Below are positions 1-5,369 of a stretch of 5,369 nt of DNA, piece after piece. The stretch lies in the NCBI GenBank assembly GCA_025465145.1, contig JAODNS010000288.1, forward strand, positions 1 through 5,369, given 5' to 3'. Every line of letters starts with the position of its first letter. The stretch's first letter is position 1. The notes under the pieces are model-generated. The model did not search any database, was not told the DNA's origin, and saw only the letters and a program-made list of their open reading frames with translations. The DNA is from Frankiales bacterium (GTDB lineage Bacteria; Actinomycetota; Actinomycetes; Mycobacteriales; SCTD01). The position numbers and the translations under genes were made by a program.

Positions 1-477
1 GAGGTCGTCGGCGACGCTGACCGCTGGGGCGGGGGGCAGATCCTCATCGAGCGGGTCGAGCTGCTGGACCCGACCGGCGGAGCGACGACGAAGGCGACGA
101 CGGACGACGGCGTGACCATTCGGATCCACTACACCGTGCAGGACGAGGTGCCGCCAGGCGCGTTCGGGCTGGCGATCACGGACGCAACCACCGACACCCT
201 CGTGTGGGGCGGCAACACCGGCCACCAGGGGCTCGACCTCGGAGTGCTCACGGGCAGCGGCGCTGTCGACTGGACCACGCCGTCCTTGCCGCTGCAGCCG
301 GGCGTCTACGACATCGACGTCTCAGCGACCGATCGCAGCACCGCCACGATCTACGACTACCGCCGCAAGGTCCTCCGCTTCGACGTGCAGCCCGGCGACC
401 GGACCACCGGCAGCGGGCTCGTCGCCCTCTCGGGCAGCTGGGCCCTCCGGAGCGCGGCCGGCGAGCGGCACAGGTGA
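1..477 (+). CDS. Wzt-type polysaccharide ABC transporter ATP-binding protein, C-terminal part (5' end outside window)
   Basis: This is the C-terminal 158 residues of a protein whose reading frame is already open at base 1 and ends at TGA 475-477. No ATPase motifs (Walker A, signature, Walker B) are visible; they would lie upstream. What is visible matches the Wzt C-terminal beta-sandwich domain: RWGGGQILIERVELLD (residues 8-23), the strand TIRIHYTVQ (39-47), FGLAITD (55-61), GGNTG (70-74), LQPGVYDIDVSA (98-109), and the terminal strands YDYRRKVLRFDV (118-129) and SGSWAL (144-149). In known Wzt proteins this domain binds the end of the finished glycan and gives the exporter its substrate specificity, while the N-terminal domain hydrolyses ATP at the inner face of the membrane with a Wzm permease. 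The next gene overlaps its stop codon, so the two are probably co-translated. Family assignment is fairly sure; the exported glycan is unknown. An internal ATG/GTG start for a free-standing domain is possible but less likely. Confidence 0.85.
   Translation, partial: EVVGDADRWGGGQILIERVELLDPTGGATTKATTDDGVTIRIHYTVQDEVPPGAFGLAITDATTDTLVWGGNTGHQGLDLGVLTGSGAVDWTTPSLPLQPGVYDIDVSATDRSTATIYDYRRKVLRFDVQPGDRTTGSGLVALSGSWALRSAAGERHR
474..477 (+). other. GTGA stop/start overlap coupling Wzt and the membrane protein
   Basis: The bases GTGA hold both the GTG start of the membrane-protein gene and the TGA stop of the Wzt gene. The upstream sequence has only a weak purine-rich stretch (GGCGAGCGG, 459-467), so translation by ribosomes terminating on the Wzt frame is the likelier mode. 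The coupling is inferred from the arrangement; the overlap itself is seen directly. Confidence 0.7.
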
Positions 478-2297
478 ACCGGCTGGTCCTGCGGCCGGTC
501 TGCGTCCTGCTCGTCGCGCTGGTGACCTCCCTTGTCGTGGGCCTGCCTGCGGCGCTGATCCTGCTGGGCACCGCTTGCCTGCGCTTCGCCACCGGACGGA
601 CGCTCGGCGTCTCCGCAGCAGCGGCCTGGGCGGCGGCTGTCGTCCTGGAGATCGGCGTGCTGCTCGCCGGCCTGATGGCGCTGCCCGTCCTCGGCCTCGA
701 CATCTTGACGCGGCCGGCGGCCGCCGTCGTCCTGCTGCTGCCAGTGCTGGTCGCGGCGGCGTCGCTGCTGCGCGCGCGCGTGGCCTCGGAGGAACCGACG
801 CCGTGGCTCGACCCCACGCTCGGCGGCATCTGCATCGGGGTGCTTGCCGCTGCGCAGTGGGTGCAGCAGAAAGGACCTGGGACCGGCGTGGCCTGGGCCA
901 TGAGCGGTGATGCCCGCAACCACGTCCTGCTGGCCCGGGGCGTGATCGACGACGGTGGCCTCACCCTCACCACGCTGCGGCACTACCCGGCCACCTCGGA
1001 CGGCGTTGCGGCCGCGGTAGCGGCACTCGGGGGCCGGACCGGCAGGCTGCCGGGTGCGTTGCTGCTGCACGACGTGAACGCGCTGGCGCACAGCTACGTC
1101 GTCATGGCCGTCTTGCTCAGCGGCCTGTTCGCGTGCGCCGTGGCCGCTGCCGCCTCGACCCGGGACGGCAGCACGCTGCTGCACGGCCCGGGACCGGCCG
1201 TCGCCGCCGTCGTCGCCTCCGTGCTGCCCGTCACCGCGCTCGTGTCCGGAACTGCCCTGCACGACGGGTTCTTCTCCGCTTACCTCGGGCTCGTGGTGCT
1301 CCTTGCCGCGGTGGTGCTGATGGTCGTTGCCGTGCGTGAGGGCAGCGGCCCCATCGTCGTGCTGCTCGCCTCGACCGGGCCGCTCCTGCTGACGGTCTGG
1401 TCGGTGCTCTCCCTGCTCGTACCGCCAGCAGTGCTGGTCCTGCTCCCGCGGCTGGTGCGGTCGACCCGCCCCAAAGCAGCGGCACTCGCTCTGGCAGCCG
1501 CGGCGCTGGCGCTCATCGCGCCGGCCGTGGTCGCGGTCAACCACACCGAGCTCGCCGCCGCCTTCGTCCTTCCGGGTGGCCTCACGCGACCGCACGAACA
1601 GCTGCTGACCGCGCTGGTCCTGCTGACCGCCGGCAGCGCAACGCTGGCGCACGCACCACTTCGGCAGCGCGCTTCGCTGACGCTGCTGGCGGCCTTGACG
1701 GGAGGCGGCGTCGTCCTAATGGCTCTCGCCGCCGTCGGCCCCGGGCCGGCCAGGTGGCAGTACTACGGCGGCAAGACCCTGTGGCTGGTCACCGCGTCGT
1801 TCCTGTGGATCCTGGTCATGCCCGGCGCGGACCTCGCCATGTCGCGCAGGCGCGGCAAGGGCATCGCGGCTATCGGCGCGGCCGCTCTCGGTGCGGTGGC
1901 GTTGGCCGCGGCCGACATGAGCACGCCCCTGAAGAACCCGCTGCAGTTGGCGGCTGAGGGCTGGGACCAGCCGGTCGCCGCCGACGTCCCGGCGTTGCGT
2001 CGCTTCGGCGACGCCGGGACGCCGTACATCTTCTGGCACTGGTCGGACGGCAGCACCTACACCGGCGAGGATCGCATCGACAACTTCTGGGCCGTCGCCG
2101 CCTGGGACGGGGCGGCACCGGCCAACGGGCTCGACCCCGTCCGTTGGGGCTACGAGTCTTCCGGCGATCCGCAGCAGCTGTGCACGCTGGCGTCCGCGGT
2201 GCCGGGCCTTCGCGTCGTCACCCGCGACCCCAAGCTGCAGGCGGATCTCGTCGCGAGGTGCGCGCCAGCCGCTCCACAGGTCGTCGTCGACAGCTGA
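474..2297 (+). CDS. Multi-pass membrane protein, GT-C-like glycosyltransferase candidate
   Basis: I do not recognise a named family with certainty. The protein is 607 residues from GTG 474, chosen because this codon overlaps the stop of the preceding gene as GTGA and gives a short basic leader (MNRLVLRP) before the first membrane segment. The frame is open further upstream to about 204, but that stretch is another frame of the Wzt gene. About 12-13 hydrophobic segments are visible, near residues 9-33, 47-75, 82-99, 115-129, 206-228, 240-260, 265-286, 293-323, 334-355, 376-392, 400-421, 433-450 and 463-480. They are followed by a soluble tail (about 481-607) rich in Trp and Asp. A polar loop carries SGDARNH (144-150) and later RHYPATSDG (169-177); WQYYGGKTLW spans 428-437. 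An Asp-containing early loop and a YYxxK motif before a late helix occur in actinobacterial GT-C enzymes that use polyprenyl-phosphate sugars, and the D..NH/YP pattern resembles DUF6541-type proteins. Glycan transfer outside the membrane is therefore inferred. A polymerase or non-enzymatic membrane role remains possible. Confidence 0.8.
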   Translation: MNRLVLRPVCVLLVALVTSLVVGLPAALILLGTACLRFATGRTLGVSAAAAWAAAVVLEIGVLLAGLMALPVLGLDILTRPAAAVVLLLPVLVAAASLLRARVASEEPTPWLDPTLGGICIGVLAAAQWVQQKGPGTGVAWAMSGDARNHVLLARGVIDDGGLTLTTLRHYPATSDGVAAAVAALGGRTGRLPGALLLHDVNALAHSYVVMAVLLSGLFACAVAAAASTRDGSTLLHGPGPAVAAVVASVLPVTALVSGTALHDGFFSAYLGLVVLLAAVVLMVVAVREGSGPIVVLLASTGPLLLTVWSVLSLLVPPAVLVLLPRLVRSTRPKAAALALAAAALALIAPAVVAVNHTELAAAFVLPGGLTRPHEQLLTALVLLTAGSATLAHAPLRQRASLTLLAALTGGGVVLMALAAVGPGPARWQYYGGKTLWLVTASFLWILVMPGADLAMSRRRGKGIAAIGAAALGAVALAAADMSTPLKNPLQLAAEGWDQPVAADVPALRRFGDAGTPYIFWHWSDGSTYTGEDRIDNFWAVAAWDGAAPANGLDPVRWGYESSGDPQQLCTLASAVPGLRVVTRDPKLQADLVARCAPAAPQVVVDS

Positions 2298-2318
2298 ACC
2301 AGCTCGGGCTCGTACCCT
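2287..2318 (+). promoter_or_regulatory. Candidate promoter for the fucose synthase gene, placed for a leaderless transcript
   Basis: TACCCT (2313-2318) fits the actinobacterial -10 pattern TAnnnT. Its last T lies exactly seven bases before the A of the ATG at 2325, so transcription would begin on the start codon itself. There is no Shine-Dalgarno-like sequence in the 27 bases between the genes, which agrees with a leaderless mRNA. A TCGACA hexamer (2287-2292) is one base from TTGACA, but the spacer of 20 bases is longer than the usual 17-19, so the -35 assignment is weak. The element overlaps the end of the membrane-protein gene. A six-base pattern with three fixed positions occurs by chance fairly often; the evidence is its exact placement. 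Confidence 0.4.
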
Positions 2319-2324
2319 GGCTGC

Positions 2325-3293
2325 ATGCCCTCCCCGCACGCGCTCGTGCCGTCGTCCAGCGTCTACGTCGCCGGACACCGCGGGCTCGTCGGCGGCGCCG
2401 TGACCCGTGCGCTGCAGGCGCGCGGAGTGACCACGGTCCAACGCACGTCCGCCGAGCTCGACCTGCGGGACCGCGCGCGCGTCTTCGCGTTCCTGCGTCA
2501 GGCGCAGCCGACGCACGTGATCCTCGCGGCCGCCCGGGTCGGCGGCATCGTCGCCAATGCGACAGAGCCCGCAGACTTCCTGAGCGACAACCTGCAGATC
2601 CAGCTGAATGTCATGGACGCCGCCCGCGAGCTGCAGGTGCCCCGGCTGCTGTTCCTGGGCTCCAGTTGCATCTACCCGCGTGACGCGCCGCAGCCGATCT
2701 CGGAGTCGTCGCTGCTGACCGGGCCGCTCGAGAGCACCAACGACGCGTACGCCATCGCGAAGATCGCCGGCGTGCTGCAGGTGCAAGCCGTTCGGCGCCA
2801 GGACGGGCTGGCCTGGATCAGCGCCATGCCGACGAACCTCTACGGGCCTGGTGACAACTTCGACTTGGAGAAGAGCCACGTGCTGCCGGGGATGATCCGC
2901 CGGATGCACGAGGCGAAGCAGCGCGGAGACGACAGGGTCGTCCTGTGGGGCAGCGGAAGCCCGAGGCGCGAGTTCCTGCACGTGGACGACGCCGCAGATG
3001 CCGTCCTGCACCTGCTGGAGAGCTACGACGAGCCGGCGCCGATCAACGTCGGTGTGGGTGAGGACCTGACGGTGCGCGAGCTGGCCGAACGCGTGCAGGA
3101 GGTCGTCGGCTACCGAGGTGAGCTCGTATGGGACACGGCGCGACCGGACGGAACCCCCCGCAAGCTGTTGGACGTGTCGCGCCTGACGGCCACTGGGTGG
3201 ACGGCCCGTACGCCGCTGGCGGACGGCATCCGCAGCACGTACGCGTGGTTCCTCGAGAACGAAATCGCGGGACTACGCGGCCGCTCCGCCTGA
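2325..3293 (+). CDS. fcl: GDP-L-fucose synthase (GDP-4-keto-6-deoxy-D-mannose 3,5-epimerase-4-reductase)
   Basis: This enzyme converts GDP-4-keto-6-deoxy-D-mannose to GDP-L-fucose in the cytoplasm with NADPH, by 3,5-epimerisation and then 4-reduction. At 322 residues it matches the usual family length (about 320). The Rossmann motif AGHRGLVG is at 16-23 and AAARVGGIVAN at 68-78. LGSSCIYP is at 111-118, with Ser113 and the catalytic acid/base Cys115. The YxxxK pair is Tyr142/Lys146 in YAIAK. PTNLYGPGDNF (169-179) is followed by His185 in SHVLP, the second epimerisation acid/base. WGSGSPRREFLHVDD (208-222) and PDGTPRKLLD (274-283) complete the family signature. These catalytic residues correspond to Ser107, Cys109, Tyr136, Lys140 and His179 of the E. 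coli enzyme with a constant offset of six, so it should be active. ATG 2325 is chosen because of the upstream TACCCT; GTG 2346 would give a leader closer to the E. coli length. The partner gene gmd is not in the window. The 3' end overlaps the converging flippase gene by 21 bases. Confidence 0.96.
   Translation: MPSPHALVPSSSVYVAGHRGLVGGAVTRALQARGVTTVQRTSAELDLRDRARVFAFLRQAQPTHVILAAARVGGIVANATEPADFLSDNLQIQLNVMDAARELQVPRLLFLGSSCIYPRDAPQPISESSLLTGPLESTNDAYAIAKIAGVLQVQAVRRQDGLAWISAMPTNLYGPGDNFDLEKSHVLPGMIRRMHEAKQRGDDRVVLWGSGSPRREFLHVDDAADAVLHLLESYDEPAPINVGVGEDLTVRELAERVQEVVGYRGELVWDTARPDGTPRKLLDVSRLTATGWTARTPLADGIRSTYAWFLENEIAGLRGRSA
3273..3293. other. Convergent overlap of the fucose synthase and flippase gene ends
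   Basis: The stop of the plus-strand gene (TGA 3291-3293) lies 21 bases past the stop of the minus-strand gene (TAG, reading 3275-3273). The last seven codons of each gene are therefore encoded in the same DNA on opposite strands. I saw no convincing hairpin followed by a T tract on either strand near this point, so transcripts from the two sides probably run into each other. Confidence 0.85.
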
Positions 3294-4562
3294 CGTCTCG
3301 GGGCTTGCGAAAACGCGTTCCTCCGCGCGCCGACAGGCGACCGCCATGACGGCCGCTGCCACGAGCGGGCCGAGCAGCACAGCCAGTGACGCCCGGAAGA
3401 CCGGATCGCCAGGGGCGGCGAGGGTGGCACCGAAGCAGAGGACGCCCGCCGCCCATGCCAGCCCAGAGCGCGACCACGCCGACAGCGCCACCAGGGCCGC
3501 CTGCTCCACGACGCAGACGAACATGAGGCCGCTGCCGGCAGCCATGGAGGCAAGCTCCAGGTGGGACAGGCGGAACGACGGTCCCAGGTAGACGGTCAGA
3601 AGGCTCGGGCCGACGAGCCCGAACGTCGCGGCGAACAGCAGCGCCACCACGGCAGCCGCGGCCAACGACCTGTGGTGCAGCAAGCGGAAGCGCCCCCGCG
3701 AGGCGGAGTCGACGAAGGCGGCGAGCGGCGCCAGCACCGGCCCGTACGCAGCTCCTACGAGCAATGTCGGGATCCTCGTCAACGTCAGCGCACCGGCCAC
3801 CGCACCCACGACCTCCGGTCGGACGCCTCCGGTGCCCGTCAACCACGGCACCGCGCCGTTGTTGACGATCAGCGGGCCGAGCGACGCCAGCGCGAGCAAT
3901 GCGAGGGCGCCCGCGTCGATGGCACCCCGAGGTCCGCGCCACTGCGACCACTGCGGACCCGCGATCCCACCGACGAGCGCCCCACCCAGCGCACCGGCGC
4001 ACAGCACGGCAGCGAACGTCGTCGGCGACGAGGTGCCGACCAGGAAGAGGGCGACTGCGCCACCGAGGCGGATGAGGCCGTCGGCGCCCAACTGCAAGCC
4101 GACGACCTCAAAGCGCTCCCTCCCAACGGCGACACCGCGTTGCACCGTCTGGAGCGACAGCCCCGCGGCGTAGAGCAGGAGGAGCCCGAACAACCCTGGC
4201 CGACCGCCGAACAGCGACCGCACGAGCCACGGGGACGCAACGGCCAGTCCAGCGGCCGCGGCCGCGAAGCACGCCACGGTCCCGACCGTCACCGACTTGA
4301 TCGTGGGAGCGGTGTCGGCGCCGGCAGCGCGCAACGCCAGCAGCGGCCGCGGCAGGTACATCTCGACGGACACGAAGGCCAGTCCGGTGAGATTGCCGAC
4401 CATCAGCCAGGTGGCGAAGGCCGCGAACTCTCGGGGGCTCAGGGTCCGCGAGCTCAACGCGAGTGCACCAGCCGAACCGGCGCCGACGCTGACGAGCCCG
4501 GCGCCCACGAGGGTCATGTCCCGCAGCGGCCCGACCAACTGCGGGCGTCGGATCGGCCTCAC
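3273..4562 (-). CDS. MOP-superfamily polysaccharide flippase (Wzx/PST-like)
   Basis: This is a predicted integral membrane protein of 429 residues, within the usual 400-500 range of oligosaccharide flippases. About 12 hydrophobic segments are visible, near residues 16-37, 45-68, 88-110, 122-139, 160-176, 181-201, 216-236, 249-284 (probably two), 299-326, 334-361, 366-384 and 390-410. The opening LVGAGLVSVGAGSAGALALSSRTLSPREFAAFATW region (18-52), with a basic N-terminus, matches the start of polysaccharide-biosynthesis proteins of the MOP superfamily, where the first helix is followed by a short loop with a 'LsP.efg' type sequence. Such proteins move lipid-linked glycan units across the membrane. 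The GTG at 4562-4560 is chosen because it overlaps the upstream stop as GTGA and has AGGAGG just before it. A TTG at 4646 would force an 88-base overlap with the glycosyltransferase and add an Arg/Gly-rich stretch unlike the family; ATG 4517 is the other alternative. The substrate is unknown. Sequence conservation in this superfamily is low, so the assignment rests on topology and context. Confidence 0.82.
   Translation of the reverse strand: MRPIRRPQLVGPLRDMTLVGAGLVSVGAGSAGALALSSRTLSPREFAAFATWLMVGNLTGLAFVSVEMYLPRPLLALRAAGADTAPTIKSVTVGTVACFAAAAAGLAVASPWLVRSLFGGRPGLFGLLLLYAAGLSLQTVQRGVAVGRERFEVVGLQLGADGLIRLGGAVALFLVGTSSPTTFAAVLCAGALGGALVGGIAGPQWSQWRGPRGAIDAGALALLALASLGPLIVNNGAVPWLTGTGGVRPEVVGAVAGALTLTRIPTLLVGAAYGPVLAPLAAFVDSASRGRFRLLHHRSLAAAAVVALLFAATFGLVGPSLLTVYLGPSFRLSHLELASMAAGSGLMFVCVVEQAALVALSAWSRSGLAWAAGVLCFGATLAAPGDPVFRASLAVLLGPLVAAAVMAVACRRAEERVFASPETSGGAAA
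4559..4562 (-). other. GTGA stop/start overlap coupling the glycosyltransferase and the flippase
   Basis: On the minus strand the TGA stop of the glycosyltransferase (4561-4559) shares bases with the GTG start of the flippase (4562-4560). It is the same arrangement as at 474-477 and suggests one transcript with coupled translation of the two products. Confidence 0.7.
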
Positions 4563-5369
4563 GCGCCTCCTCGTCGGCCCGCCGCGCGCAGTCCCTGCCG
4601 CATCAGCCCGCGTGGCGTGGCCCCGAGCACCTGGCGGCGTGTCCAAGCCTCACTGCGCAGATCGACCTGCACTTCGGCTGGGTGCACCAGCGGCCAGCGC
4701 AGCTCTTCTGCAGCGCGCACGTGCGCGGGACGATCTGCCGTGTGCGTTGCCTCGACCCCGAACCCGAGGTTGGTCACGAGGTTCGTGTTGGACGTCGCCG
4801 TCAGGCCGCCGCAGCGGAAGCTGGCGAGCACCGCCTGGTAGTCCCAGGTGTCGACACTGCCCCGTGCTGTGAGCTCGAACAGCGAGAGCCAGTAGGCGAA
4901 CGCCCACGGCGACCCCGACCCTCGCCAGACCTGGTGCAGCGACGAACCGGTGCGCCAACCGCGCAGGTCGTAGCGGTACAGCTGCCAGGCCCGGCGCCAC
5001 GTGGCCCAGCCCCACACGTGCGGGTAGCTCGCGAAGCGGTAGCTGGCTGCCCCGCCTATGTGCTCGGGCGGGACGAAGTTGCAGCCCGAGACGGCCCACA
5101 CGCGCCGGTCGTCCTCGTACCGCTCCAAGAGCTCCTGGCAGAACGAGAAGAAGCTCGGCTCGGGCAGCAGGTCGTCCTCCAGGACGATGCCCCGCTCCTC
5201 GCTGGTGAAGAACCAGTCGATGGCGCCGGAGACGCCGCGGCCACATCCCTGGTTGTCGTCCCGGAACAACGTCCTGACGTCGCTCGTCCAGTCGATGGCC
5301 GCAGCAAGCCCTCGCGTCTCGGCCACGCGTTCGGCTTCGCCGGCAACGTCCGGCCGCGGACCGTCCACC
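4559..5369 (-). CDS. Glycosyltransferase, GT-A-like ('HlpA-like') family, N-terminus outside window
   Basis: The frame is open to the right edge, so the first residues are missing; 270 codons including the stop are visible. Numbering from the VDGPRPD at the edge, which in relatives follows the first beta strand about 35-40 residues in, the conserved blocks are: VDGPRPD (1-7), the FRDDNQGCGRGVSGAIDWFF block (35-54), GIVLEDDLLPEPSFFSFC (60-77), RVWAVSGCNF (89-98), the HVWGWATWRRAW block (117-128), DTWDYQ (173-178), and NLVTNLGFGVEATHT (196-210). These typify bacterial proteins listed as nucleotide-diphospho-sugar transferases or, misleadingly, 'hemolytic protein HlpA-like'. The EDD triad (64-66) sits where GT-A enzymes hold the metal and sugar nucleotide. 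It is probably a cytoplasmic enzyme adding a sugar to a lipid-linked glycan; donor and acceptor cannot be told from sequence. The tail after 240 is Arg-rich and may contact the membrane. It is followed directly by the flippase gene with a 4-base overlap. Confidence 0.88.
   Translation of the reverse strand, partial: VDGPRPDVAGEAERVAETRGLAAAIDWTSDVRTLFRDDNQGCGRGVSGAIDWFFTSEERGIVLEDDLLPEPSFFSFCQELLERYEDDRRVWAVSGCNFVPPEHIGGAASYRFASYPHVWGWATWRRAWQLYRYDLRGWRTGSSLHQVWRGSGSPWAFAYWLSLFELTARGSVDTWDYQAVLASFRCGGLTATSNTNLVTNLGFGVEATHTADRPAHVRAAEELRWPLVHPAEVQVDLRSEAWTRRQVLGATPRGLMRQGLRAAGRRGGA
4566..4571 (-). promoter_or_regulatory. Ribosome binding site of the flippase gene
   Basis: CCTCCT on the plus strand reads AGGAGG on the coding strand and lies three bases before GTG 4562. 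It is a perfect anti-Shine-Dalgarno match but closer to the start than the usual five to nine bases. Together with the GTGA overlap it decides the start of the flippase gene. It lies inside the end of the upstream glycosyltransferase gene. Confidence 0.55.

Noticed and set aside
771..780. Run of five CG dinucleotides
   Set aside because: It lies inside coding sequence, encodes ordinary residues of a loop (RAR), and is too short to call a repeat element.
357..1652. 431-codon open frame on the minus strand opposite the membrane-protein gene
   Set aside because: Its product is dominated by Arg, Gln, His, Gly and Asp with no domain pattern, typical of the antisense frame of an Ala/Leu/Val-rich gene in high-GC DNA. 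The plus-strand frame has clear membrane segments and a coupled start.
2292..2304. Inverted repeat AGCTG-AAC-CAGCT between the membrane-protein and fucose synthase genes, considered as a terminator or operator
   Set aside because: A five-base stem with a three-base loop and no T tract is too weak for a terminator, and this size of repeat is common by chance.
1716..3011. 431-codon open frame on the minus strand spanning the gap between the membrane-protein and fucose synthase genes
   Set aside because: It lies opposite a gene with full catalytic motifs, has no recognisable family, and its composition is that of a shadow frame.
3277..3284. GCGGCCGC palindrome at the convergent gene ends
   Set aside because: Eight-base G/C palindromes are expected in DNA of this composition (another lies near 4252-4265), and there is no T tract.
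4563..4646. Longer N-terminus for the flippase from TTG 4646
   Set aside because: It would overlap the upstream gene by 88 bases, begins with a rare start codon, and adds an Arg/Gly-rich stretch unlike flippase N-termini. GTG 4562 has AGGAGG and a GTGA overlap.
3561..4841. 426-codon open frame on the plus strand opposite the flippase and glycosyltransferase
   Set aside because: The product is extremely rich in Arg, Gln and Gly without hydrophobic core patterns, and it crosses the junction of two well-supported minus-strand genes.

Overview
The window is a piece of a surface-polysaccharide or cell-wall-glycan gene cluster. It most likely comes from a high-GC actinobacterium. That assignment is an inference from the very high GC (roughly 70% by eye), third positions dominated by G/C, frequent GTG starts, alanine/valine/arginine-rich proteins and a TAnnnT-type promoter placed for a leaderless transcript. 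I cannot name the genus.

Layout. Plus strand: (1) the last 158 residues of a Wzt-type ABC-transporter ATPase, which are its carbohydrate-binding C-terminal domain (1-477); (2) a 607-residue multi-membrane protein resembling GT-C glycosyltransferases (474-2297), joined to gene 1 by a 4-base GTGA overlap; (3) after a 27-base gap holding a candidate promoter, a complete GDP-L-fucose synthase (2325-3293). Minus strand, reading toward the middle: (4) a glycosyltransferase with a nucleotide-sugar-transferase fold, cut by the right edge (4559-5369), and (5) a 429-residue MOP-type polysaccharide flippase (3273-4562), joined to gene 4 by a second GTGA overlap. The plus and minus units converge, and the last 21 bases of genes 3 and 5 overlap tail to tail. 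Coding density is essentially complete. No RNA gene, mobile element, CRISPR array or long repeat was seen.

How the genes fit together (inference): GDP-L-fucose synthase supplies an activated deoxyhexose. The glycosyltransferase and the GT-C-like membrane protein would build or modify a lipid-linked glycan. Export could go through the Wzt-containing ABC transporter, the flippase, or both for different products. The GDP-mannose 4,6-dehydratase (gmd) that makes the substrate of gene 3 is not in the window. The most notable points are two export systems side by side, the unassigned membrane protein with its SGDARNH and YYGGK motifs, the candidate leaderless promoter of the fucose synthase gene, and the overlapping convergent gene ends. 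I see no clear evidence of a wholly new system; this looks like a variant of a known type of locus.
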